64,000 nt of DNA from Parasponia andersonii (GCA_002914805.1 JXTB01000145.1:646385-710384); one strand, 5' to 3'; shown: positions 34,486 through 47,240, counted from the stretch's first letter. Numbers and translations: made by a program. Notes: generated from the letters alone by a model not told the origin.

Positions 34486-35565
34486 GGAAAAAAATTATGA
34501 TTTACTCTCTCTCTCTTGCTTCCGGAAAAAAAAAATAAAAATACTCTTCCTACCCCTTTCTTAATCACAAATCGTGACCTCTCAAAAATATCTTCCCACC
34601 CCTTTCTTAAGTACTATTTATCTTGATCCCTAATTCAACCTAATTAATTTTCTTTTTTATATTATCAAACAGGAGGTGGATCCAGTAAATTATGATAAGA
34701 AAATATTGATTGTCTTTTCTTAATTTCACTTTATATATTTGATTATAAAGCAGCCACCATGAAAATATTTGCCATAATTGCTATTCTGGCCGTATGAAAA
34801 AAATGACGAGCTTTTTATATTGAATATTACAGTAATAGTTTTCTCTTCCTTCGAAAAGGTTCTATGCATTCCCAGGAAAACCTTTAGTTAATATACATAT
34901 CAAATAGTTTTCCCTTCCAAATATTCAGTAACAAATTGGCAGCCATTTACTTATTCATCTGAGAAAACAAAATGACTTCCAATCTATAAATCAATTAATT
35001 AACCCAAAACATAATAAAACTATTTGAAAAAAAAAAAGAAAAACTAGCAAGGGATATACTATTAGACAGAGCTCCTTCCTATCTCAACTAAAACAACTTC
35101 TAAATTTTTTGAATAGAAGATGGGTCAGAAGAATGAATGAAAAGAAAAATAAGAAGACCAATGAGAAAGTAGATAAAACTTTATACATAAAAGTTGTTTT
35201 TAAAATTACAGAATAAAATTTGAATTTTATACCAAACGCATCCTAGAATTTTTAATAAATTCTATCCCGCTGGGTTTGAGGAGGACAAATAAATTCGACG
35301 GCGGTGGGCAAAGGGCCAGTACAAGAATACTGGTACCCTATTAAAGTACCAAGTTCCACAAGCTATATTATTCTGGAGAATTTCAGTTTCATATATAATG
35401 TAGTTGAACAATACTTTTCTTTCTCAATTTTCATAGACATTATTCAAAATTGGGGGAAGAAAAGCACGTTTAAATCTAAAATTGAACATTATAGCAGTTG
35501 TAAATTACATAATTAATTCAACCAATGGGCACCAGGAGCACAAAGTTTTATCAGTAACAGTTGTT
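34486..35565. other. Spacer between foldback element and second defensin-like gene
   Basis: AT-rich. 34759-34797 encodes a 12-codon signal-peptide-like start (MKIFAIIAILAV) ending at once, which I do not call as a gene. The last part is the likely 3' UTR of the defensin-like gene. Confidence 0.4.
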
Positions 35566-35922
35566 CTAACAATTAAAATAGCAGAAACATGAGCCTGAGT
35601 GTAGGATTCCATTCAATAAACATTTTCCAGTGATGGCATTTTCAGCATTTTTGCATTGCTCGTTACATTCTATATCCCCTCCTAAGCATCCGAATATTGT
35701 CCGGCTCATTTCAAAGCAAAGTTTTGCGCCTAAGGCTATTACAATATGTGAGTCAAGAAAACGTTATTTACAAAATATCAGAATAGAAATTATTAAACTA
35801 TATTAAGTTTAATTAAGGGGGAAAAATAATAAAAATAATAATAATAAAAATTAATTATTACTTGCATTTGCGAAAATGAATATAGAAAATGATATGCCAA
35901 ACAAGCAAGGAGTCCAAATCAT
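35566..35922 (-). CDS. Defensin-like (DEFL/LCR-type) secreted cysteine-rich peptide 2
   Basis: Exons 35922-35862 and 35735-35566, with a 126-bp intron (donor A|GTAATA, acceptor AATAG), give 76 residues. Exon 1 is a signal peptide (MIWTPCLFGISFSIFIFANA). The mature part has the same eight-cysteine spacing as the copy at 31533-31889: C-x9-C-x6-C-x3-C-x10-C-x10-C-x-C-x3-C, ending FCYFNC. It shares KNAENAITGKC and GCLGGD with copy 1, while the loop between the fifth and sixth cysteines has changed completely, a pattern expected of diversifying defence or signalling peptides. A second acceptor (TTAG) six bases inside the exon would also keep frame. An in-frame upstream extension to 36051 is unlikely to be used because the signal peptide would become internal. 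Confidence 0.8.
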
Positions 35923-36273
35923 GTTGTTCGATTTTACTTTGTGAAATAAGAAATTAGAAAGCTGAATTATAAGAGCTTGTAACTGAAGTTTTTTTATTAA
36001 TTTTTTATATAAATATATCCATGCAACTCCATGCACGTAGCCAAAAGACACTTTTGAGTTCAGTTTGCCGGTTATTAATTATCTTTGGTTGATTTAGTGG
36101 TTGGAGAAAGAGGAAATGTAATTTGTTTATATACAACTCGGTGATTATTAATTGGGTCATCAAAATACAACTATCTTTTCAAAGAAATTAAAATAATATT
36201 AAGTTCAATAAAAAATTAAATTTATTATCAAGAGTTTGCCAAAACTTATCCTCAAATATATATTTATTTATAT

Positions 36274-38540
36274 TGTTACGACCGGAAATCCAAAACCGTG
36301 ATTTTTAGTAATTTTAAATGAAAGTATAATTAAATATAAATTTTATAAAATTCAAGAGAAATAAAATATTAAATAATATCATTTTGATCCTCTCATCATT
36401 AATTTTCTAACAATCTTATTTGAGTCCTTGATGAGAAACCATAAATGTTTGTAAATTAATTTTAAGTGAAAATTTTAGTCTAATATCTAAAATTATATAT
36501 ATTAAATCACCTGTAATTTCAAGTTCTCAAATTAGTAACAAAATTATCCTCGTATATCTACTTAATAGATTTACTAATTTTGACTAAATAATTGAACAAG
36601 AAAAGAAAGACAATGGAATATAAACACCTACAAAAAATTAAGAGTAAAATTGCATACACAACTTGCACAACTTGTCTATCTACCAAGATGACTACCTCAA
36701 ATGGTCAAACACCTAAAAATGGGAGAAGTAGGAGAATGAACATTTACATGCTCAGTAGAAATTCAATTGCATTTTTGAATGGATGCAATTTTACTAAACC
36801 TGCATGGTTAATATTTTTTCCCAAATCTATTTATAAACAAAGTTTATAAATTAGTTGATATCTAAAATATTCACATATTCAAAAATAAAAAATAAAATCA
36901 CATTATTATATATATCATAAATCATTCCGTCTCATGAGCTCACATCTTCTCATCATAAACTAGAGTAGCTCGTACTATGTATACTAAGCACTATCTGTCT
37001 GATATCTATCCCATAAAACTAAAGGGACACTCATGTGTCTATGTTTACTAAAATAGAGGGGCAACTGAATGCCTATGCCTATCGAATGAGAGTAATTAGA
37101 AGACCTCCCGCATGTTTACGGGCTCTCACTGAGGGCAGGGATACTGGCCGTCTACTAAACATTGTAATGCTTAAGATATATCTCATGTTTGATCCTATGG
37201 TATGTATAATATTTAATATTTCACAATAAGCATGTTTCAAGGAAATAACCAAACAATGCTTCAAAAAAAAAATACTACTTGGCATTATTCTAGAACTTAC
37301 TGTAACATAGACACCACGCTGCTATATTACCCTATAATTACAACATTAAAATATGTATAAGAAGTCCACACAGTCCAATCTAAGTATAATCCAACAATTT
37401 ACAATAATTTCTTAAATTATTGTAAAATTATGATTTTTCATAAATAACTTTTAATATAATTATTAATCAAAATAAGTATAAAACTAGAAAATTAAACCTC
37501 TACCTCAATATAGTAGTTTTACTAAGCTAAAGATGCTCGAAGAAATTCTTGTTGGTCACTTGAGTGTTCAAACGATTATTTTAGGATCTCGGAAAATTTA
37601 CTTGAAAATGTAATTTTTCTACTGGAGCCTCAAATGGAGATACAGAGATCACCACCGAATTCAAAGCACTAAAACATACTAGGTTAGATATATAATTTGT
37701 CAAAAATAGGTCCCGATGCCAGACACAATCCTATAGCATGCAAAATTACACTATTTACGAGTCATTTTCTTGATTTTTGTGCCACTAAAAAATATAGTGA
37801 TAATTTATATCAAAATTTTTCATTCAATCTCAATGAGTCCAAATTTGAAATCAGAATTCAGTTTCAAAACCCGAACATTAAATAGGCTCAAAAATCCAAA
37901 AGTTATAAAAATGCCACTTTTTTTGATATATTTAGAAAATATTATTTTTTTCTATTTCAAAATTAATGCACTTCTGGATACTGTTTCGACACTATAAAAT
38001 CACGTTTATTCTCGTCTCAATCTTCCCTTTAATATAGTATAATTTTCTCAGATTAAATAATTATTTTTCGAAATAATTACAAAAATACCACAATTAAAAC
38101 AGTAAAAGATGACAATAGTCATGTGATTCTCATCGAAACTGTTTTCAGCCATGAAAATGGTTGGAATATGTCAAGGGGGACGAGTCGAAGCCTCAAACGA
38201 CGGAGGTGAAGGAGAACGGCGGCTGACGATGGATGTTTGGTCAGAAAACACCAAAATTGGCGTTATTTTCAGATGACCCAAGCTCCCCCGTCGGAGCTCG
38301 TATCATGGTGGGGGCTGGTCGAGATTCCTTCGTCGGTGGCCAGAGAACAGCGTGGGACAACACGTCTGATCAGGGGACCAGCGGTGTGGTGGCTTGGTTG
38401 GACGGCAGGATCTTCTATGGGGGTTGGAGAGAGAAGATAGAAGAATTGAGGGTTTCAAAAGAAATCCTACCAACATAAAAACACACTGACTCGTGCAGTT
38501 AGCTTCAACCACTAGGACTTACCTTCACATAGAGAAAACG
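36274..38540 (-). mobile_element. LTR-like repeat copy 1 (probable Gypsy-type solo LTR)
   Basis: One end is TGTTACGACCGGAAATCC at 36274, a common LTR terminus. On the minus strand 37500-36480 aligns with 62940-64000 on the plus strand, including CATGAGATA (37187), TGAGAGCCC (37125), GGCATTCAGTTGCCCC (37060), ATGAGTGTCCC (37027) and TACGAGGATAATTTTG (36548). No pol domain is present. A GC-rich end (38150-38480) holds a long but unrecognised frame. The far end is uncertain because no matching terminus was found. It interrupts the upstream region of defensin-like gene 2. Confidence 0.55.
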
Positions 38541-40231
38541 ACGTGGATACAACTAATTTAAGCCAAATTGACTTCTTTTAGAGCATTTTTCATAAAAATG
38601 ATATTTTTAGGAGTGTTAAAATTTTTTGACTATATAGATTAAGAGCTTTTTTATTATGAAAAACTCATTATCTAGGATTTTAAGTTCTTCAAGACGTTTT
38701 TGATAATTCTAAAAATATTATTTTTAAAAAAATGCACCAAAAAAAAAAATTTATTTTGGCTCAAAGTGAGTCCTATCCATGTCCCTTTCTTGCCAACATA
38801 CCCAAAAAAGTAGATCTGCGTGGAGCACCACATCAAAGCAAATCTGATTTGGAAGAATGCAAAACTTTTGGTTCTTTTTAACCCTAACATCTTTTGCATA
38901 GAGGAATGATCAGTGAGGCCATGGTCATTTCTCTGCAAGCTTTGGTTTATTGGACAAATACGCATTTTAAAACTATCCAAAATGTGATGTTGAAATCAAT
39001 AAAGGCAGATGTGTCGTATGTATACATACTCATTATATTAAGAATTAGACAAACTATATAGTATTTAGAAACCAATAGAGTCATTTATCCTAAAGCTAGA
39101 ATAATATAGCTTTTAACAACCATATTAAGATTTATTGTAAGGAGTTTGCCAAGTTTACTCTCAAATATATATATATATATGATACTCAAATAATGATTTT
39201 TGCAAGATTACTATAGATAGGTAAGATGCATTTTGTGTGGTTTATGGATTTTGTATAAACCGCAATTAATGATGGTGATTTTTTTTTTTCTTTTCTTCCA
39301 ATAAACCATTAGATAATAATTATCAGATAAATCGAATTGTGGAAAAGACTATCCTATTGAAGTGAATCATATGCAATATGACGAGCATAAAATCCGGTAA
39401 CGACCAACTTGGAATTATATAAATAAACAATTCGGACGAAGTTCGACTAAATCTTCTCAAGAAACACTTTTTATCCGTACGCGGGCATACTTGTTAATTC
39501 ATTCGTATTCTTATTTGCTTGTTAAAAAAAATTCAAGACCCTTTAGTTGTAAATAAATCGTAACATTTATATGAAAACTATGTGTTTCTCGAATTGACGT
39601 CTTTAATATGCTGCTGCATATGCATTTATACTGTTTCAGAATAATTTATTTCTTTAGTGCCCTCTGTTCGAAGAAGCCCTTTCATGATGTCGAAACAGAA
39701 TAAGTCACGACTTATATGTAGAGTTTTAGAGTACAATTATGGAAGAAACAGATGATATTAAGCCGTGGATGACAAGAAATAGTTAAAACATTCGAAGAGA
39801 GTCAGCAGATGTTTCTTCATGGTGAGAGGTAGCCTTTAATAACAATTTGACTCTTTCTAATGTAATAGTGAATTTGAATAATTTCATTGTTAAAACGTAA
39901 ACCGTTGGATCCAGGAGATAATTTAACTTTCAAATTTATTACATACAGAGAAATTAGGAATGAACTGAAAAATGAAACATGTTAAATGTCAGCACACATG
40001 ATGATATTATACATAAATCCAATTAATAAGGATATACTGATAATAAGTTGATGATATTACATCAAAAAGTATATGAAAAATTCAGTTACCTAGATCTATG
40101 TGGACCAATTCCTAAAAGAACAAAAATGAAGTACACTCGGCTTTTTATGGTCTGTCACCTATATAAACGTGAATAAACATCACAAATGACAAAACCCACA
40201 AAGAAAATTAGAATAGCTGAGAGTAAGAACG
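38541..40231. other. Spacer between the LTR-like repeat and ALG8
   Basis: AT-rich. It contains the third GAGTTTGCCAA block (39142) followed by a (TA)n tract (39163-39182). No defensin-like exon remains beside it. The part just below 40232 is the likely ALG8 3' UTR. Confidence 0.5.
39142..39182 (-). repeat. Third copy of the defensin-like upstream block
   Basis: GAGTTTGCCAAGTTTACTCT followed by CAAATATATATA matches the blocks at 36232 (GAGTTTGCCAAAACTTATCC) and 32289, which lie about 310 and 400 bp above the two defensin-like genes. Confidence 0.5.
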
Positions 40232-43200
40232 CTATGAACCAACACATCTTACTATCCATTTTAACTGCCAAATCCAAGAGTACATAACTCCTATTGCGCA
40301 ATATATAGAGATGAACATAAGAGGTATAAAAGGAAACTTGTCACCAAAAAGCAGAGGGTGCAAAAACTGACCCCAAATTTCAACAACTATAATACCGACC
40401 AAATAACTCTTCTCAACACGTCCAATACTAAACCCTATCTTCTGAGCAGCAGTTCTTGTCTGTAGTTCCGGTTGATCATCTCTTTTCTTTTCGAGTGAAG
40501 CCTTTTTAACAGATACACCACTTTCAAATATTGCAGAAAATCCTAACCACATTAGAATGGAGTATAGTAGTAGCAATAGCACTTTTATTGGATATTCTTG
40601 GACTTCAAATAGAAGTGGGAAGAGTGAATAGCAGGATACTGCATAGAAGTTTAAAAAATGGAGAAAATTAGCACAAAGAAGGGATTGTAAGAATCGACCA
40701 CAAGGGACAGATCCAATAAGAGAGTTGTAAAAGGCCTATTCTCTTCAAAGATGTTACTCTGTTTATGCAATTCGTGGGGAGCAGGGAAAAGGTGTAGAAA
40801 AAATCAGTAAGAACAATCATTTTGATACATGCTATCGGAATTTCAAACAAAATGTTCATCAGGTTGCATATGGCAAGTCTATTTGTTAGAACTTTCACAG
40901 AATTAGTAGCTCAGTGACTATGCCTCTTCTGCTCAGTTGATGTGATGTATGGAATAGAAGCCAATTCATACTTGTTTATAACAATAAGAACAGTAATTGA
41001 TTATAATATTCCTTAAAAGTAAGAAGCCAGTTTATCAGATAAAGTGAAAGTCACTGGTACAAATCAGAAAAAAGGACATAGAGAGCAACAATGAAATGGC
41101 ATTGCAATGCAGCATTTAGCAAAAGTGTATCAAGTCATGTGCACTTTGAAGCAACGTAGCATTCAAGACAGGGGCCCCAAAATAACATAATAGGAGAAAT
41201 AGCATGAGCTGATGAGCAGTAAGAAGTACCTATTGATAGTAGGAAGTAATGCCTTGCATCGTCCATACTCTGCACTGCTACAATGGCAAGGAGGATAACA
41301 AAATGAAGCGAAGCCTTCTCATGTACATGCCACCCGAATAAGAACCCACACATATAAGCATAGGCTACCCATCTTGTTATCTTCCCTGGCTGTGGATCTC
41401 TCCAGGCTTTAATTAAACAGGGAGATAAAGCAACGAGAACCATAATGAAAGTTGTCAATGGGGTGATCTGCCATTATAATTGAGTTAGGTCTCAACTTAA
41501 TTCTTTTGTACTTAAAATCAAAGAACAGACAAAACTCAGTTTCATCTAGACAAATAATGTCACCCCTGCCACACACACACACACAAAAAGTACAAGCATA
41601 GAATATGAAACCCACAGTTGGACTGAGAAAATCGATGACCTACTAAAAACATGGTTTGAACTGCTAATGGACCTTCATATATTAAATACTTTGCAAAGCT
41701 CAGATCATCACAACATGGATTTGCTAAAGGTGATTATAAGTACTAGCAAAACTCAGACCATCTACATCAGATCTGATTGGATTATCCACAGCCATTTCGT
41801 AGGACATAGTCCAATTTTAACAATAATTGCAGCTCATTTGAAGACGATTTATGGCATGCCTTTTACTATAAGCTTCAGACCATATGATTAAGATCCATAA
41901 TGTAAACCTTCAAGCATAAGAGAATTACCTGAGGTAATACGGCAAAAGGTGAGGAATCCCCAACTAGCCCACCAGTGAAAGATGCTGCAGGTGCCTGAAT
42001 ATTGAAGCCAAGTCTCCTAAGCAAGAACGCCAGCCCTTTATCTAGTATAATGTAAAACACCCAAAAATTTGGTGCCCAGTATGCATGACAAAGACCCCTG
42101 CCAAAAGGAAACATGCGGCTGATAACTTGTTGTATCTGCAAATATAGGATTCTTATATCAAGACATAGTGGAAAATAACAAAATCATAATGTTTCCATGC
42201 CTAAACTCGTGATTATTTAAAAGGTACTATTCATCATTGTAACATGTGAAAAGGGTAAACTATCCAATACGCATATCCATTAGAAAATCAAGACCAACTG
42301 ACCAAGGCAAGAGATGATTTATTTTCCTGTGTATAATATGTCCCTCAATAATCTTTTCAACAACTTCCACTTTATGCTTCTACTGATCTAAGTGATCTTG
42401 AACAATCCCTTAATCCACTGAAAATTTCAAATTCCCAATGGAGGACTGTTATAATCGGAAAAAGACTATCATTTGCATTAAAAAGTGAAAATACTGGTTC
42501 CTACAGAAACTTTCCTTTTTCCTTTGGTAAGTTTGTACCATGTGTGCGACTCTTCATAGCAATACATAAGAGAAACAAAATGACAACAATAGGAAGCATA
42601 AGAACAAGGAAAAAATTACCTGCCCATAATACACAAATGGCCCATATGCAGCCACAAAAACTGCTACAACCGCAGCCCCCATAGCAGAAAGCCGCCTACA
42701 ACCCCTCAAAAACCCTCCACCCCAACAGTAATGCCTCAACAAGTAGACAAAATAAACCGGAGCAGCCACAGCAAACAGATGCTTAAAACACAACAACACC
42801 GCGAAGACAAACCCACCCGTCAAATCATTTCCCTCTTCAAGATAAGAAAGCGAAATCAACAGAACACCAAGAAGAAACCCATTATACTGAAAATGCAAAT
42901 GGTCCACAATCACAAGCATAGGGGACCATATAATCAATACCCAGATCGATTTTCGCCTCAATGAGTCCAAATTTCGACTCAATCGAAAAACCCCATATAC
43001 AAGACATAAATCTGAAACAATCACACTGATTCTTTGGAAGTAAACGACAGTATTTGAGCTGCAGTTCAAACCCTTTTGGAGGTCAACGATTTGGGGGTCG
43101 ATGAGTTTGGCGAAGACTGAGAGGAAGCGTTCGAAGTAAGCGAAGAAAGGTGGGTAGTCTAGGGTCCACGGACTCGTCTCGTCGAAGTACCATTGAGAAA

Positions 43201-43378
43201 GAGGGAGAGAGTTTGTGAGAGCGAGCCAATGGCGATGGACCTCGAAATCTGTGCTGTGATAGGATGGGATCAGGAGGAGCTTCACGCAGGCGGCCACGGC
43301 GAAGAACCACCAAAGCTCCGGAATGGGGTTATGCCGTTTTGAAGCTAGGTTGAGCTTTTGGTTGCTATGTTCTTCCAT
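40232..43378 (-). CDS. ALG8: ALG8-type dolichyl-P-glucose: Glc1Man9GlcNAc2-PP-dolichol alpha-1,3-glucosyltransferase
   Basis: Four exons on the minus strand, 43378-42620, 42135-41929, 41467-41230 and 40638-40232, with GT-AG introns and consistent phases (0, 0, 1), give 536 residues. The N-terminal luminal loop carries the ALG6/ALG8 signature: [20 protein letters not shown], then [20 protein letters not shown]. Later landmarks are [46 protein letters not shown] and [11 protein letters not shown]. About ten hydrophobic segments are visible, as expected for this GT57 ER membrane enzyme. It adds the second glucose to the lipid-linked N-glycan precursor, using dolichyl-P-glucose in the ER lumen. 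[13 protein letters not shown] and the overall sequence favour ALG8 over ALG6. No lesions are seen. Confidence 0.95.
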
Positions 43379-45480
43379 TGGATCCTTCTCCGATCTCGTT
43401 CAATAGGAAAAATGCCACGGACTTATAAAGATGACAACAAAAACGACATGAACTTTGGCGGAACATATTTCAAAAATATGAAAACGACATCATACCGAAA
43501 ACGGCAATAAAAGGACAAACGACAACTACCTGAATTGCAGCAAGAGTTACGACATAAAACTAGAAAAACGCCAGCATTACCACTAAACGGCATGGGAGTA
43601 AAATCGATAGTATTGTTAAGAGCGACAAAATCTTGAAAAAGAGAATTGGTACGACCATTGAAGAACGATGGCTAACAATAATTCTATATTTGACTCCGAG
43701 GAATGGCCTGAATCTCATTTTTGGCAATCAACTCAAAAACATCTCAATTTTAGAAAACTCATATATTCATGCCAACTTTGGATTACAATATATAATCCAC
43801 ACCACAAAATAGTTTTTTAAGTGAATGAGATAAATAAATTCATTCAAAAGTGTGGAATTTCTAATCACACTTTTTTTTTTTATATGAGTAGTACTATTTG
43901 ACCCGATTGAATATTTAGAATGGGTCACATGTTTGTGGGAGGTTTCACCTTGCTAGCTTGCCATGCCATTTATTATCTGATTAAAAACAAGAGAAATTAT
44001 TATTAAGCGGCTTTATAATATGCCTAATAATATCTATATACATCAGTTAGTAATCGATTAAAATATGTGTTTATGGGACAAAATCATCATTAATAATCAA
44101 GAATAATTACTAGAAAAAAACAAAGAAAAAACTCTAAACTCCTTCCGTCCATCTAGTCTACTCTCTTTCCCCCCCTCCCAAAAAAAAATCCTTATATTGC
44201 TTTTCTCAAGAAGAATGCTAAATACTCTTTTTTTTCAACTTTTTTTATACTCTCTCGTCTTATAATTTAATACATGGATTCTATTATTTAGTTTAATATT
44301 TTAATAATATAATAAATTATAGTAAAATCTATAATTGAATATGTGGATTCTATTATTTAGTTTAATATTTTAATAATATAATAAATTATAGTAAAATCTT
44401 TGTATCAAGCAGAAACTAAGAAAATATAAAAACATTCTTTCTCAATTGATCTTTAACACATCAATCACCTATCAAACTATATACAAAAAAAATCAAGTTT
44501 TTTAACATCTCATTAGCTTCAATGCGATTTTGACTGATATATTATTTTGGGTAATGAATTTCTTTATTTAAATGTCATGCGTAGACTTTAAAATGCTTTA
44601 TTACCTAATTTAGAGATATTCTAAGATAATTTATTCCCTAAAAATCAATTTTAGTTTCATTATAATGAAGAACCATGATATCGATAAAAAATATTCAACC
44701 ATTTTCGATGCTTTTCGACCTTTTCGATAAAAAGTCCAGTTTTTCAGAAAACTTGGTATTTTGAAAGTTTTGTAATACATTTGACGATTTTCGATAGATT
44801 TTGACATGTCTCAAATCCTGTTTGGATACTTTTCGATAACTATTGAAAATGTGTCCAAACACCCTATCCAAAAAAAAAGTGTAGAAAAACGGAAATATTT
44901 TGAAAAATGCATTTTATGTTGAAATTTTTAAAAACACCCATTTTTCTCGATAACCGAACTTTTTGATGAAATTATCGAATTTGATTTCATGCAATAATTC
45001 TAAGCTTATAATCATAGATCTTTTGGTAAATATTTGTATGGAGTTCTCAACCCTTCAACACCAAATAAGGTCCCAATTTATTATTTTTTTTATCACTTAA
45101 ATCTCAAAGTTTTCAAAATTATATCATTTAATACTACTGTCATTCCTTTGGCCCATTAAATACCCACAAGTAGACTATGCGGTTCTATTCCAGGGTATTT
45201 GATTGACCAAAAAAAAAAAAAGCACGATTGGACGGCTAAATTTTCTTCCCTATGCCCTACTGAATTGAATAGTTAAACCAACTATTATCATTGAGAAATA
45301 AATTGGGGGAGATTATGTCTTTATTTTCCTCTAAATACCACTCTGAATGAGGTCATGTGGTTCACATGTGAATCTTTGTAGACCAAAGTAACAAATAGTT
45401 GTGGAAATGTCACCCGGTTTTGAAAAGTTATGAATTTAAATGCTGCAAAAAAATTAAATAGGGACCTTAGTCGTACAACC
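43379..45480. other. Intergenic stretch upstream of ALG8
   Basis: AT-rich, with the tandem duplication at 44261-44399. 44690-44990 is rich in TTTCGATAA-like words and may be a decayed element. No gene seen. Confidence 0.45.
44261..44399. repeat. Tandem duplication of a 69-70-bp unit
   Basis: The phrase TGGATTCTATTATTTAGTTT through ATTATAGTAAAATCT occurs twice back to back with only a few differences near the start of the unit (TTTAATACA against TTGAATATG). Confidence 0.85.
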
Positions 45481-46110
45481 TGTTAGGAAATTTTATGTTT
45501 CATATAGTTATGTGGACTACATATTTATTTAATTATATTAGACTATATTATTTTATTTGGACCTATACGGTAATCCATTAAGTTGGATCCAAAATATTCA
45601 TTAGATATGGGTAAATATATGGATACCTAACTAAGGTTAATAGATACCTTAGTTGAGGAGACTATTATATAGTTAAATTAGGTTATAGTCCTCGTTACCA
45701 AAAGAAGACATTTGCTCTTCCTTAGACAACCATTATCACTGCCTAAAGGGAAAAAATCTATTAAAGCACTTTTAAGCTTTTGGTGTGGAAGATCTAAAAT
45801 CCACAGGGCTCCTAGACACCTTAAGGCCTTCAAGACTCCCTTAAGATTCCATTGATTATGCTTTCTTTTAAGGATTAATCACTAAATTATTATGGATTAA
45901 TCACTAAATTATTATCATGGATAATAATAATCTCAATAATCTCTTAACTTATTAACATGAATGATCCTAATACAAGGGAGCATTTGATTTTGCTTAACCC
46001 TATAAATGTGTATATATATTTGCTATCACAACCGAGAAAGGTTGAGTATCTCAGGGAATTTTATCCTAAATATTGAAATGCAGTGGAAACCATAGTAAGA
46101 AATGCGTTAA
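45481..46110 (+). mobile_element. Possible Copia solo LTR
   Basis: Starts TGTTAGGAAATTTTATG, has LTR-like composition with CCTATAAATG (about 46000) as a possible TATA box, and runs into GAAATGCAGTGGAAACCA. No partner LTR and no defined 3' end, so this is tentative. Confidence 0.3.
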
Positions 46111-46133
46111 AGACCATTGTAGAAAATAGGAAA

Positions 46134-46238
46134 ATCCTAAATCGCAATACGTTGAAACCATTAGGCTAAAACTAAGTTTTCTTGAAATAAGGAGTTTCCA
46201 GCCATGTTTTATGGTTTAGTGTTTTTATTTATGTGTAA

Positions 46239-46278
<40 letters not shown>

Positions 46279-46379
46279 TAAATCGCAATACGTTGAAACC
46301 ATTAGACTAAAACTAAGTTTTCTTGAAATAAGGAGTTTCCAGCCATGTTTTATGGTTTAGTGTTTTTATTTATGTGTAA

Positions 46380-46419
<40 letters not shown>
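46134..46419. repeat. Near-identical tandem duplication of a 141-145-bp unit ending in (TA)n
   Basis: Unit 1 (46134-46274) and unit 2 (46275-46419) each start ATCCTAAATCGCAATACG and end in a long (TA)n run. Over about 106 unique bases I see one difference (TTAGGCTAAA against TTAGACTAAA). The duplication is therefore recent. Confidence 0.92.
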
Positions 46420-46425
<6 letters not shown>

Positions 46426-46652
46426 GGGCACTAATTTAATAGGTATTTTTTTAAACCTTTATATTTAATTTGGCCAATGAAAATTTAGTATCCATATTTT
46501 TTTATTGTAATAATTAATAGAGAGAAAGTGCATTAATGATGCACGTCTTTTTATACATTTCATTATAGTCATTGGATCACCATTAGATAGTGATCTAACT
46601 GCTAAAAAAAAATATTTACCTATAGATAAAAAAAAATACCTATTAGATTGGC
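46426..46652. mobile_element. Small non-coding element flanked by a TA tract, copy 2
   Basis: Begins GGGCACTAATTTAATAGGTA and ends AAATACCTATTAGATTGGC, so the ends are imperfect inverted repeats. It sits directly against the (TA)n of the duplicated unit on the left. Internal phrases AATGAAAATTTAGTATCCAT and TGGATCACCATTAGATAGTG match copy 1 at 9333-9535. Confidence 0.75.
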
Positions 46653-46660
46653 AATCTAGA

Positions 46661-46776
46661 CGAGAGGACTATTTTCGTGACCTATGTATATACTATATAT
46701 ATACATAGGTCACGAAAATAGTATATATACTATATACTATATAGTATATACATAGGTCACGAAAATAGTCCTCTCG
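46661..46776. repeat. Palindrome with 39-bp perfect arms
   Basis: CGAGAGGACTATTTTCGTGA at 46661, continuing CCTATGTATATACTATATA, is matched base for base by the inverse complement ending at 46776 (CACGAAAATAGTCCTCTCG). The spacer holds a third, inverted partial copy (ATACATAGGTCACGAAAATA, 46701-46720), so alternative hairpins are possible. GACGAGAGGACTA recurs directly after it at 46778-46790. Confidence 0.95.
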
Positions 46777-47130
46777 AGACGAGAGGACTACTACGGTTCA
46801 TATTTTGGCTAACAAATATATTGGTTAAAATATAAACTGTATTGGTCAAAATATAAATGAGACAAATTCTCTCGATGGGACTAGATCTATCTCCATGTAT
46901 ATACATCTAAATATTTATATAAGGTCCCTTCCCCTATTTCACATACATGAAGTTCAGAAGTAAGAACGATACACTCCATTCAATTTTACTTCAACAAAAA
47001 ACATAACATGCAATATATCCGACTAACTTAATATACGGAGTCAATTTCATATTCTTTTGTTGAGGAATTGCCAATGGTGATAGTAGTCATAAAGATATTC
47101 AAAAGAACGATCCTTTGCCGCGTACCTCAC

Positions 47131-47240
47131 TTATTAAGACACCATATTGTTGCCAAAGGAGGGAGATTAGATGTGAATCTATTTCTTTTATTAAGAAACC
47201 ATGTTGTTGCCCTTAGCAAGAGAATAGATGTGACTATAAG
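47131..47240. repeat. Imperfect tandem repeat, 57-bp period
   Basis: TTATTAAGACACCATATTGT at 47131 and TTATTAAGAAACCATGTTGT at 47188 begin two related units. The period is a multiple of three, so the frame at 47068-47277 carries two similar 19-residue blocks (LLRHHIVAKGGRLDV and LLRNHVVALSKRIDV). No family recognised. Confidence 0.6.

Noticed and set aside
34759..34797. Twelve-codon signal-peptide-like start (MKIFAIIAILAV)
   Set aside because: It stops at once, no cysteine-rich exon follows with a usable splice donor, and such short hydrophobic frames are common in AT-rich DNA.
38233..38512. GC-richer open frames on both strands
   Set aside because: They lie in the end of the LTR-like repeat, have no recognisable domain and overlap each other in different frames.
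42731..43313. Frames of 76-77 codons in and opposite ALG8 exon 1
   Set aside because: They overlap the clearly conserved ALG8 exon in other frames.
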